NCBI GenBank assembly: GCA_016789035.1
Contig: JAEUSC010000124.1
Location: 1 to 7,815 of the forward strand
DNA from: Candidatus Omnitrophota bacterium
Lineage (GTDB): Bacteria; Omnitrophota; Gorgyraeia; Zapsychrales; Fredricksoniimonadaceae
DNA: 7,815 nucleotides
Direction of reading: 5' to 3'
The notes under the pieces were generated by a model, which made no database searches, had not been told where the DNA came from, and saw only the letters and a list, made by a program, of their open reading frames with translations. Within the stretch, counting starts at the first letter, position 1, and each line of letters begins with the position of its first letter. This document shows, in pieces, positions 1 to 5,503 of the stretch. The translations under genes and the position numbers were made by a program.

Positions 1-901
1 CTCTTCCGAAAACAGTATTAAACCAGGGAATGCCTGCAAACGGATAAAGCCCTTGCGGCGTTTCGGTCAAAAGCATGTGAAGATCGTCCCGGGATTGGTT
101 GATCCATCCGTTGAACTGATGATTGGATGTTTCAATGTGGCAGGATTGATAACGAAATTCCTCGGTTGATTCGCAAAGCATCGCCCCCACCTGCGGGCAA
201 TCTAAGGCCGCCGGGCCTTTGGAATCCATCAGGCAATTGAATTTCAATTCCAGTTTTAATTCTTCTTTCGGCTCCAAAACAAAATCACCGGCAACCCGGC
301 CTTCGCAATCATAAAGAAAACTTTTAGGATACAAAAATTGTGTCTGGCGAACAACCCCGTCCAGGCCGCGATATCCAAGGATCACTTCCCCCGCGTTGGA
401 CTGTGTGGGCAGCCTTTCTCCCCGTTTCAAACGCTGAATCCCCCGCATCTCAAAAATATCCGAATAGTCGGCCTCAAATTCCACACCCAGATGAAATGAG
501 ACCGGCCTCTGCCCGTAGTTAAAAACGCGCACGTCTTCTAACAAGCTTCCATCCCAAACCATCATGGTCCGCACCAAATGAATCGTGCCGCGCGGCCATT
601 TGTTATCCTGGTCCGTAAAATCAGGATTGCTCAGATGGACAATGAGAAAATCATTTCCCTTCTTAATGTGAGAGCTCAAAAGCAAAGGGCTTTTTTCTTC
701 CAACAAAAGCCGGTAGCGGGACAGAAAGCGCGTCTCCTCAAAAAAAAGACCGTGGTGCTCAAAACCTAAAGGGCAGATATCGCCGCGCTGATCAAAAATT
801 CCCAGCGTATACGCGTGTTTCAAAACCCTTCTTTTTTCATCCGCCAATGAGGAATCCGCCAGAATATAAAATTGATTCTGCACCCGAATAATATTTTTCA
901 T
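1..901 (-). CDS. Amylo-alpha-1,6-glucosidase (glycogen-debranching type), N-terminal 300 residues, cut by window edge
   Basis: The frame is open from an ATG at 901 to the window edge with no stop, so the C-terminal part lies outside. I translated it by hand: it starts MKNIIRVQNQFYILADSS. Residues about 10-200 look like the N-terminal beta domain of bacterial glycogen-debranching enzymes (GDE_N_bis type), with GFEHHGLFFEETRFLSRY near residue 50 and alternating strands afterwards. The last visible residues, about 281-300, contain TPQGLYPFAGIPWFNTVFGR, which matches the conserved entry into the (alpha/alpha)6 catalytic domain of this family, normally followed by Asp. These enzymes hydrolyse alpha-1,6 branch points of glycogen-like glucans and probably act in the cytoplasm; no signal peptide is visible. 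The catalytic residues are not in the window. Its start overlaps the stop of the upstream glycosyltransferase by 4 bp (ATGA), which implies translational coupling. The family call is fairly safe; the exact substrate is unknown. Confidence 0.86.
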   Translation of the reverse strand, partial: MKNIIRVQNQFYILADSSLADEKRRVLKHAYTLGIFDQRGDICPLGFEHHGLFFEETRFLSRYRLLLEEKSPLLLSSHIKKGNDFLIVHLSNPDFTDQDNKWPRGTIHLVRTMMVWDGSLLEDVRVFNYGQRPVSFHLGVEFEADYSDIFEMRGIQRLKRGERLPTQSNAGEVILGYRGLDGVVRQTQFLYPKSFLYDCEGRVAGDFVLEPKEELKLELKFNCLMDSKGPAALDCPQVGAMLCESTEEFRYQSCHIETSNHQFNGWINQSRDDLHMLLTETPQGLYPFAGIPWFNTVFGR

Positions 902-1956
902 GATGCAAGCGGCTCCTTTTCAGGCAGGGACCGGCCGTTGATCAATGCTTGGTAGGTTCGCAAATAATCTTCCGCCATTCGCCGTGCGGTAAAACGATCT
1001 TCAAATACCTGGCGGCATTTGCGCCGGCTGACTTGCGATACTTTTTTAACAGCGGCGAGGGCACTTTCCAGGTCTTTGACGATAAATCCCGTAACCCCTT
1101 CTTGCATGACCTCAGGAACAGAACCTTGCAAATAGGCAATTGTGGGCGTTCCGCAGGCCATGGCCTCAATCATGACCAGACCAAACGGCTCAGGCCAATC
1201 GATTGGAAATAAAAAGGCATAAGCGTTACCGAAAAAGTCATCTTTTTCAGCATCCCCGATTTCACCAATGTAATCAATATCGCGGTGATCCAAAAGCGGC
1301 TTGATGTACACATCAAAATATTCCTGATCAACCTTATCGACCTTGGCCGCGATCTTAAGCGGCATCCCTACTTTTTTGGCAATCTCGATGGCCTTATCAA
1401 CCCTCTTTTCCGGGCTGATGCGTCCGATGTAAGCCAAATATTTTCCAGGCTTCTCTTGAAAGGTATACAGATTTTCTGGAAGACCGTGATACACGGTCGC
1501 CACCCAATGCGCCCAGCTCAAAGGCAACCGCTGACTGTTAGAAATTGAGACCAGCGGAATATCGTCAAACTCGCGATAAAGATTATAAAGATTTGGAATG
1601 TCCAGCCGGCCGTGCAATGTGGTGACATGAGGAGTTTTGATGCGCCGGTAAAGCGGATAGGCCAGATAGTCGATATGAGAATGAATAATGTCGTAATGCG
1701 CGGCATCCTGACAAACAATCTCCGTCAAAAGAACATGGTCGGCCACCGGGTCGATACTCTTTTTATCCAGACGGATGGCGCGATGACACCCCGGCTTGAG
1801 CTTGGCCGAGGTTTGAGAATCAGCACTGGCATAAAGCGTCACATCATGCCCCATGCCAACGAGCGTCTCAGTGAGATAAGAAACAATGCGTTCGGTGCCC
1901 CCATAGTATTTGGGCGGCACACTTTCATAGAGAGGTGCGACTTGAGCGATTTTCAT
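898..1956 (-). CDS. GT4-family glycosyltransferase (GT-B fold), partner of the debranching enzyme
   Basis: This is a 352-residue retaining glycosyltransferase of family GT4. The N-terminal Rossmann half opens with MKIAQVAPLYESVPP and a GGTER turn at 19-23 that normally lies in the acceptor/nucleotide cleft. HSHIDY (92-97) and TTLHGR (112-117) are typical of the subgroup. The C-terminal half starts near GRISPEKR (178-185) and holds the donor-binding EX7E motif as E256-P-F-G-L-V-M-I-E264, followed by AMACGTP. The family moves sugar from an NDP-sugar to a glycosidic acceptor. No signal peptide or membrane segment is seen, so it is cytoplasmic. Pairing of such GT4 genes with amylo-alpha-1,6-glucosidase genes is familiar in bacterial genomes and suggests work on a storage or stress-related alpha-glucan, but donor and acceptor are not known. 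The ATG at 1956 begins exactly where the family begins. There is no Shine-Dalgarno in front of it, and a possible -10 lies so close that the message could be leaderless. Confidence 0.93.
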   Translation of the reverse strand: MKIAQVAPLYESVPPKYYGGTERIVSYLTETLVGMGHDVTLYASADSQTSAKLKPGCHRAIRLDKKSIDPVADHVLLTEIVCQDAAHYDIIHSHIDYLAYPLYRRIKTPHVTTLHGRLDIPNLYNLYREFDDIPLVSISNSQRLPLSWAHWVATVYHGLPENLYTFQEKPGKYLAYIGRISPEKRVDKAIEIAKKVGMPLKIAAKVDKVDQEYFDVYIKPLLDHRDIDYIGEIGDAEKDDFFGNAYAFLFPIDWPEPFGLVMIEAMACGTPTIAYLQGSVPEVMQEGVTGFIVKDLESALAAVKKVSQVSRRKCRQVFEDRFTARRMAEDYLRTYQALINGRSLPEKEPLAS

Positions 1957-1968
1957 AATTTAATCGTA
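1957..1968 (-). promoter_or_regulatory. Possible -10 element (TACGAT) directly before the glycosyltransferase ATG
   Basis: On the minus strand TACGAT (1968-1963) is followed by TAAATT and then the ATG. Transcription starting about seven bases after the -10 would begin at or next to the A of the start codon. No purine-rich ribosome binding site lies between. The -35 region is poor (TTGTGC with a 15-base spacer at best), as would suit an activator-dependent promoter. The assignment is by eye only. Confidence 0.35.
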
Positions 1969-1990
1969 GGCGAAACGCCATGAGCACAAG

Positions 1991-2007
1991 ATTAAAATAA
2001 CATTAAG
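1991..2007 (-). promoter_or_regulatory. Predicted OmpR-family operator: CTTAAT-N5-TTTAAT
   Basis: The minus strand reads CTTAATGTTATTTTAAT, two hexamers in direct repeat with an 11-base period. This is the form used by PmrA/QseB/PhoP-type regulators. It lies 22 bases upstream of the candidate -10 of the glycosyltransferase gene, one helical turn further than in the copy at 3966-3982. A poorer third half-site, GCTCAT (1985-1980), would fill that turn. The regulator is inferred to be the response regulator at 5504-6172; this is not shown. Confidence 0.45.
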
Positions 2008-2020
2008 GAATTTTTACGAA

Positions 2021-2055
2021 GGGCTCGGATGCTTCCGAGGAGCCATCAGCGCTGA
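2021..2055. other. Stem-loop and palindrome in the 153-bp gap after the hsp20-like gene
   Basis: CTCGGA (2024-2029) and TCCGAG (2034-2039) can form a 6-bp stem with a four-base loop. GGCTC (2022-2026) and GAGCC (2040-2044) form a competing 5-bp stem. Next to them is a perfect 10-bp palindrome, TCAGCGCTGA (2046-2055). On the minus strand the hairpin is followed by CCCTTCG and then AAAAATT, not by a run of T, so it is not a standard intrinsic terminator. It could end or stabilise the hsp20-like transcript. The rest of the gap holds only the operator and promoter candidates listed separately. Confidence 0.35.
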
Positions 2056-2109
2056 GGATAGAATGCGCGTGCGACGGCTATCATACTGCGAACCATTACT
2101 TTGATTATC

Positions 2110-2715
2110 TTAGGATTTCTTCGGGAACGATATTTCCAACTGGTCGCCTTTTTGTTCAGTTTTCATCTTCGAAATATCGGCGTCCTTGGGCAGCGGCATG
2201 GAGTTTAAAAACTTGGCGTAATTATGGGATTCAACGACACCGTTTTGATCATTCTGTTTCTTATCATTGTTGTATTCGCCGGAAATACCCAATACACCGT
2301 CTTTGGCACTGACATTGATCTTGTTTTTATCAAATCCGTCAATATCCAGCTTGATAAGATATCCGTCTTTAGTTTCCTGGATATTTGAATTATCAAAAAA
2401 AAGCTGGTCGCTAAACATTCCCTGCGTGGGACTCGAAGACCGATCAAATGCCTGGCGGAACATGCGGTTCATTTCTTCATGCATGCCCTGCATTTCTGCG
2501 AAAGGATCCCATGAGCTATTGTCAAACGATGGATGTGGCGAGGGCCAACCTCTCCCCGCCGGACGCGACTGGTTTGCCTCTAAGGTAGCCACTTTAGCCT
2601 TTAACTCTTCGATTTGTTTCTTTAAGTCCTGCACATTATCATCGGCGAAAACCGAATGCGTACAAAGCATCAAACTCACGACAGCCATGACCAGGAATGT
2701 TTGGGGATGTCTCAT
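2110..2715 (-). CDS. Exported Hsp20/alpha-crystallin small heat shock protein with coiled-coil N-arm
   Basis: The product has 201 residues from the ATG at 2715. Residues 1-24 look like a Sec signal peptide ending SVFA before DD, so the mature protein should be periplasmic or otherwise outside the cytoplasm. Residues about 26-49 (DNVQDLKKQIEELKAKVATL) have a heptad pattern and should form a short coiled coil. A Pro/Gly/Ser linker follows, then a DPFAEMQGMHEEMNRMF segment (70-86) like the N-terminal helix of bacterial Hsp20 proteins. The alpha-crystallin domain covers about 110-199, with strands such as GYLIKLDIDGF (118-128) and the family signature DGVLGISGE (139-147). The usual C-terminal I-x-I/V anchor is missing; the chain stops at LEISFPKKS. 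The family holds unfolding proteins in a refoldable state without ATP. The gene lies 13 bp after the double-receiver gene and is probably cotranscribed with it. Confidence 0.88.
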   Translation of the reverse strand: MRHPQTFLVMAVVSLMLCTHSVFADDNVQDLKKQIEELKAKVATLEANQSRPAGRGWPSPHPSFDNSSWDPFAEMQGMHEEMNRMFRQAFDRSSSPTQGMFSDQLFFDNSNIQETKDGYLIKLDIDGFDKNKINVSAKDGVLGISGEYNNDKKQNDQNGVVESHNYAKFLNSMPLPKDADISKMKTEQKGDQLEISFPKKS

Positions 2716-2731
2716 TTTCAAATCCTCCTTA
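2716..2731 (-). promoter_or_regulatory. Ribosome binding site overlapping the upstream stop codon; fixes the hsp20-like start
   Basis: The minus strand reads TAAGGAGGATTTGAAA before ATG. AAGGAGGA (2730-2723) is an almost perfect Shine-Dalgarno seven bases from the ATG at 2715. The TAA of the double-receiver gene (2731-2729) overlaps it. A possible TTG start at 2721 would sit almost on the Shine-Dalgarno, so it is rejected. The arrangement suggests translational coupling. Confidence 0.85.
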
Positions 2732-3436
2732 TAGCAACCGTTTGATCTTTTCTAAGAGTACGTTAGACTCTTGCGTCTTGTGAAAATAATCATCCGCTTT
2801 AAAAGCCGGAACCTTCTGCCGGTCTTCGGAAAACATGCTTAAAACAATCACCTTCGCGTGCGGATACGCCTTTCTCATCGTGGCATAGAACTCAAGATCA
2901 CTGATTCTCGGCATCGCCACATCTAAAAGGATCAGATCAATCTGTTTCTGCAAGAAATCAGCAATTTCCGGATGATCACCAGCTTCGAGGGCAGCATAGC
3001 CGGCCTTCGCCAGCAACTGACAATACAATGAGCGTATGTCCGGATCATCATCCATGATAAGAATCGCCTTATCCGGCCGATCGAGATTGAAAGCCGTATC
3101 GATCTTGTCAATTAAAACATCGAAACTTTCTGATTTGTCATAGTAGTCTCGGGCATCAGGAATGCGCCGGATTTGCTCTTCAATCGGCAAGACGCTGCAA
3201 ACAATAACCGGTGTCTTAAAATGAAATGATTGTATGACTTCATTAAAGGTGTCGCCGGACACTTCCGGCATGTTAATATCCAACAGCACCAAATCAACCA
3301 GGCCGCCTTCGGTTAGCAGGTGATGCGCATCGACGGCATCTCTGGCCTTAATGACATGAAACCCTCTCTTTCTGAGCATTTCCCACAAGATGCGTCTCAT
3401 TCTTTCATCATCATCGACAACCATTATGGTCTTCAT
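2729..3436 (-). CDS. Tandem receiver-domain (REC-REC) response regulator without output domain
   Basis: The product has 235 residues and consists of two CheY-like receiver domains and nothing else. REC1 (about 3-115) has the acidic pocket D8-D10, the phosphoacceptor D53 in LLDINMPEVSGD, the Ser/Thr position S81 and K101. REC2 (about 123-235) has D129-D131, D172 in LLDVAMPRISD, S200 and K220. Both pockets look intact, although the Pro that usually follows the lysine is replaced by Ser and Thr. There is no DNA-binding, enzymatic or kinase domain, so it should act by binding partners or as a phosphate relay or sink. Start choice: the ATG at 3436 has GGGAGGG (3449-3443) six bases upstream and begins exactly at the domain start MKTIMVVDDDE. 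A TTG at 3499 would add an unlikely tail. No histidine kinase gene is adjacent in the same unit. The kinase at 4042-5502 is the nearest candidate partner. Confidence 0.9.
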   Translation of the reverse strand: MKTIMVVDDDERMRRILWEMLRKRGFHVIKARDAVDAHHLLTEGGLVDLVLLDINMPEVSGDTFNEVIQSFHFKTPVIVCSVLPIEEQIRRIPDARDYYDKSESFDVLIDKIDTAFNLDRPDKAILIMDDDPDIRSLYCQLLAKAGYAALEAGDHPEIADFLQKQIDLILLDVAMPRISDLEFYATMRKAYPHAKVIVLSMFSEDRQKVPAFKADDYFHKTQESNVLLEKIKRLL

Positions 3437-3464
3437 CGACCGCCCTCCCGTTTGCACGCTGAGA

Positions 3465-3476
3465 CTTAACGTTAAG
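3465..3476. promoter_or_regulatory. Palindrome CTTAACGTTAAG upstream of the double-receiver gene
   Basis: This perfect 12-bp palindrome starts 29 bases before the ATG at 3436. On the minus strand its first nine bases, CTTAACGTT, equal the upstream half of the box at 3966-3982, but the second hexamer at 11-base spacing is absent. No convincing -10 follows at the expected distance. It may be a degenerate operator or simply a palindrome near the leader. Confidence 0.3.
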
Positions 3477-3478
3477 GT

Positions 3479-3521
3479 AAAAAGGAAAGCCGGTCGCAAA
3501 AAACCCGGCCCCCTTGGGGAC
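3479..3521 (-). terminator. Possible weak intrinsic terminator after the small exported protein gene
   Basis: Just after the TAG of the 115-residue gene, the minus strand can fold GTCCC (3521-3517) with GGGGC (3512-3508), including one G-U pair, around a CAAG loop. CGGG and six T (3503-3498) follow. A second possible hairpin pairs GCCGG (3509-3505) with CCGGC (3493-3489) and is followed by TTTCCTTTTT (3488-3479). Both stems have only 5 bp and share bases, so termination may be partial, letting some transcription run into the double-receiver gene. Confidence 0.4.
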
Positions 3522-3525
3522 TACA

Positions 3526-3873
3526 CTATTTGACAAGGGTCACGGAACGGGCTTTGTGATTGCCGCCTTTGGTGTCCACATATTTAACTTTAGCTTTATC
3601 GCCGCTTTTTAACTGGTCCAAACCAATGGCTTTTCCGTTGGCATCATGGATGGACGCACTGGACAAAGAAAACCTCACCATACTTCCATTGTCAGCTTTC
3701 AGAGAAATTTCGGACTTTTCCGAAGAAGAGCCTTTTCGGATGGAATCGATTGTTCCCTGAACCGTCTGCGCCGCCATGGCTGCCATAGACTTATTTTCCT
3801 TAGGCGGTGTAGCGGCAAAACACAGTCCGTTGGTTAAAAGCAAACCCATAAGAATAAAAGTTGATTTTTTCAT
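3526..3873 (-). CDS. Small exported protein of unknown function, probable beta-barrel/OB-like fold
   Basis: The product has 115 residues. MKKSTFILMGLLLTNGLCFA (1-20) is a clear Sec signal peptide, leaving a mature protein of about 95 residues. The mature part begins with an Ala/Met-rich stretch and then alternates short strands and turns: VQGTIDSIRKG, SEISLKADNGSMVRFSLS, SIHDANGKAIGLDQLKSGDKAKVKYVD, and a C-terminal HKARSVTLVK. This pattern (V-x-G-x-I, a charged turn, then L-x-x-G-D-x-x-x-V-x-Y) resembles small exported beta-barrel domains of the DUF5666 kind, but I cannot confirm the family. No metal-binding Cys/His cluster is seen. The ATG at 3873 is preceded by GGAGGG (3882-3877), a slightly tight spacing. 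A TTG at 3957 would bury the signal peptide inside the protein, so it is rejected. It lies between the two-component genes and the chaperone unit and has the best operator/promoter pair in the window. Confidence 0.82.
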   Translation of the reverse strand: MKKSTFILMGLLLTNGLCFAATPPKENKSMAAMAAQTVQGTIDSIRKGSSSEKSEISLKADNGSMVRFSLSSASIHDANGKAIGLDQLKSGDKAKVKYVDTKGGNHKARSVTLVK

Positions 3874-3948
3874 GCACCCTCCATTGATTAGAATTTTCCT
3901 AAGCCTGCCGGACATTTGACCCCAAAGACCGCTTCGGCTTCTGACACT

Positions 3949-3982
3949 AAGATACAAAACTGAGGATTAAAGGAACGTTAAG
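3949..3982 (-). promoter_or_regulatory. Predicted OmpR/PhoP-type operator with -10: CTTAAC-N5-TTTAAT-N11-TATCTT
   Basis: On the minus strand CTTAAC (3982-3977), GTTCC, TTTAAT (3971-3966), an 11-base gap and TATCTT (3954-3949) follow one another. A direct hexamer repeat of 11-base period placed 11-12 bases before the -10 is the known geometry of PhoP-activated promoters, where the site replaces the -35. Transcription would start near 3942, giving a leader of about 70 nt before the ATG at 3873. Confidence 0.5.
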
Positions 3983-3988
3983 ATAAAA

Positions 3989-4004
3989 TAAGAATTTTCT
4001 TATG
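3989..4004. other. AT-rich inverted repeat between the kinase gene and the small exported protein gene
   Basis: On the minus strand ATAAGAA and TTCTTAT are separated by two A, just upstream of the operator at 3966-3982 and 38 bp after the kinase stop. It could be a protein-binding site or a weak 3' hairpin for the kinase transcript. The short loop and AT-only stem make a strong terminator unlikely. The rest of this 168-bp gap shows nothing else clear. Confidence 0.25.
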
Positions 4005-4041
4005 GTGCATTTCGCAGAGAACTATTAATCGGCAGGAAGGA

Positions 4042-5502
4042 CTAAACAAGCGGAAGGCTGACACTAAATGTGGAGCCTTTACTGATCTGGCTTTGAACAG
4101 AAATTTCGCCCTGATGCGCCTGGGCAATGGCCTGGGCAATATTAAGACCGAGTCCCGTTCCTTCGAAGCCCTGCGCCTTGGGAACTCGAAAGAATTTTGT
4201 AAACAGTTTACTCATATCTTCCTGGGCGATGCCGATTCCGGTATCAGAAACCGAGACGACAGCGCTCTTTGTGTCAGCCTGAAATACAATAATGATTGTT
4301 CCGCCCGATGGAGTAAATTTGACGGCATTATGAATGAGATTAAAAAATAACCGTCTCAAATGAACCTTATCTCCGCTAATAAAAGCCGCCTCAGGCAGGA
4401 TTTTCACCGTCACGTCAATATCCTTCTCTTTCGCGAGAATTTTTCCGTTCTCACCGATTTCCCGAATAAACGGCACCAGATCAATTGTTTCAAATTTAAA
4501 AATGTCTACCCGGTAATCAAGATTAGCTAACAGCAAGAGGTCTTTGACAATTCTAATGACCCGATTGACCTGTGCCATGCTGGTCTGCAGAACTTTCCGC
4601 AGTTCTTGCGCATTATGGTTTTCACCTAAGGCCAGCTCAATTTCTCCCCGGATAACAGCCAAAGGAGTTTTTAGCTCGTGCGCCACGTGCGAACTGAATT
4701 CATTGATGTGCGTAAAAGACTTCTCCAGCCGGGCCAGCATCGTGTTAAAAGAATCCACAAGATACCGGATCTCCTCGTCCGCATGCCTACCTTTCACACG
4801 CACATTCAATTCTTTATGAGAGATATTGTTGGCTGTCTCAGCAATTTCCTTGACCGGCATCAAAACTCGGCGGGCAAAAAGACTTCCCAGAAAACTGGTC
4901 AGAATCAAAATGCCCAGGATGGCCAGGATAATAAACATACTTAACTTATCCAAAATATGCAGAGTACGGGATAGCGGAGTTGCCAGCTGAATGACAAGCT
5001 GCAACTGATCATTGATGGCTAACGGAAAATTAATGGCCCGCAAATGCTGGCCGTTGTCCTCTAAGTCTTTAAAGACAACTTTGTTGATTACAAACGGAAA
5101 CTGGCTGGCAAACAGCCTTTCTTCGGTGGCCTTCACATTTTCCGACGAAAGAATCAAACGGCCGCGGGACGTCAGAACATTGAGAAAATCATCCTTTAGA
5201 TTGAGTGTCTTGACCTCCGAGGACCACAAATCATCAATGATCCGTTTGTGTGCATCCGCTTGCTTATGGCCGAACAGCTGGGCCATTAAATCCAACGGGT
5301 CATTGTCGCTATTTTGGGCTTGCTCATAGGCGTGAATGATATCGGCAACTTCACGGGCCTTGATTCCTAACAGTTCATCCAGGTCGTTGTAAAGCATGCG
5401 GTGCACGGCGTAAAAAATGACACTGCCAAATACCGATAAGATCGCGGCCAGGATAAGCGCGTAGAGGACATTGGATTTAAAACGAATGGAGTTAATTTGC
5501 AT
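4042..5502 (-). CDS. Membrane sensor histidine kinase, CusS/CopS-like architecture
   Basis: The product has 486 residues. Order of parts: TM1 about 11-33; a periplasmic sensor loop about 34-186, with no recognisable ligand motif; TM2 about 187-209; a HAMP linker about 210-262, beginning FARRVLMPVKEIAETANNIS; a dimerisation/phosphoacceptor domain with the H-box FSSHVAHELKTPL, phosphorylated His being H275; and an ATPase domain with N-box N388-LIHN392, G1 DTGIG (420-424), F-box near 434-438 and G2 GTGLGL (448-453). It should autophosphorylate and pass phosphate to the regulator encoded just upstream. The overall layout and the partner's type resemble metal-sensing CusS/CopS kinases, but I see no Cys/Met-rich or His-rich metal site in the loop, so the signal is unknown. 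Only one base separates its ATG from the TAA of the regulator gene. Its Shine-Dalgarno AAGGAG (5512-5507) lies inside the last codons of that gene. Confidence 0.93.
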   Translation of the reverse strand: MQINSIRFKSNVLYALILAAILSVFGSVIFYAVHRMLYNDLDELLGIKAREVADIIHAYEQAQNSDNDPLDLMAQLFGHKQADAHKRIIDDLWSSEVKTLNLKDDFLNVLTSRGRLILSSENVKATEERLFASQFPFVINKVVFKDLEDNGQHLRAINFPLAINDQLQLVIQLATPLSRTLHILDKLSMFIILAILGILILTSFLGSLFARRVLMPVKEIAETANNISHKELNVRVKGRHADEEIRYLVDSFNTMLARLEKSFTHINEFSSHVAHELKTPLAVIRGEIELALGENHNAQELRKVLQTSMAQVNRVIRIVKDLLLLANLDYRVDIFKFETIDLVPFIREIGENGKILAKEKDIDVTVKILPEAAFISGDKVHLRRLFFNLIHNAVKFTPSGGTIIIVFQADTKSAVVSVSDTGIGIAQEDMSKLFTKFFRVPKAQGFEGTGLGLNIAQAIAQAHQGEISVQSQISKGSTFSVSLPLV

Positions 5503-5503
5503 C

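Noticed and set aside
340..769. Two short plus-strand open frames
   Set aside because: They lie opposite the debranching enzyme, have no recognisable domain and low-complexity ends, and the minus strand encodes a continuous family-typical protein there.
3437..3499. A longer form of the double-receiver protein from a TTG at 3499
   Set aside because: The ATG at 3436 has a good ribosome binding site and matches the domain start; the extension would cross the operator-like palindrome and the terminator candidate.
3874..3957. An 84-bp upstream extension of the small exported protein from TTG
   Set aside because: It would bury a clear signal peptide in the middle of the protein and start inside the predicted promoter.
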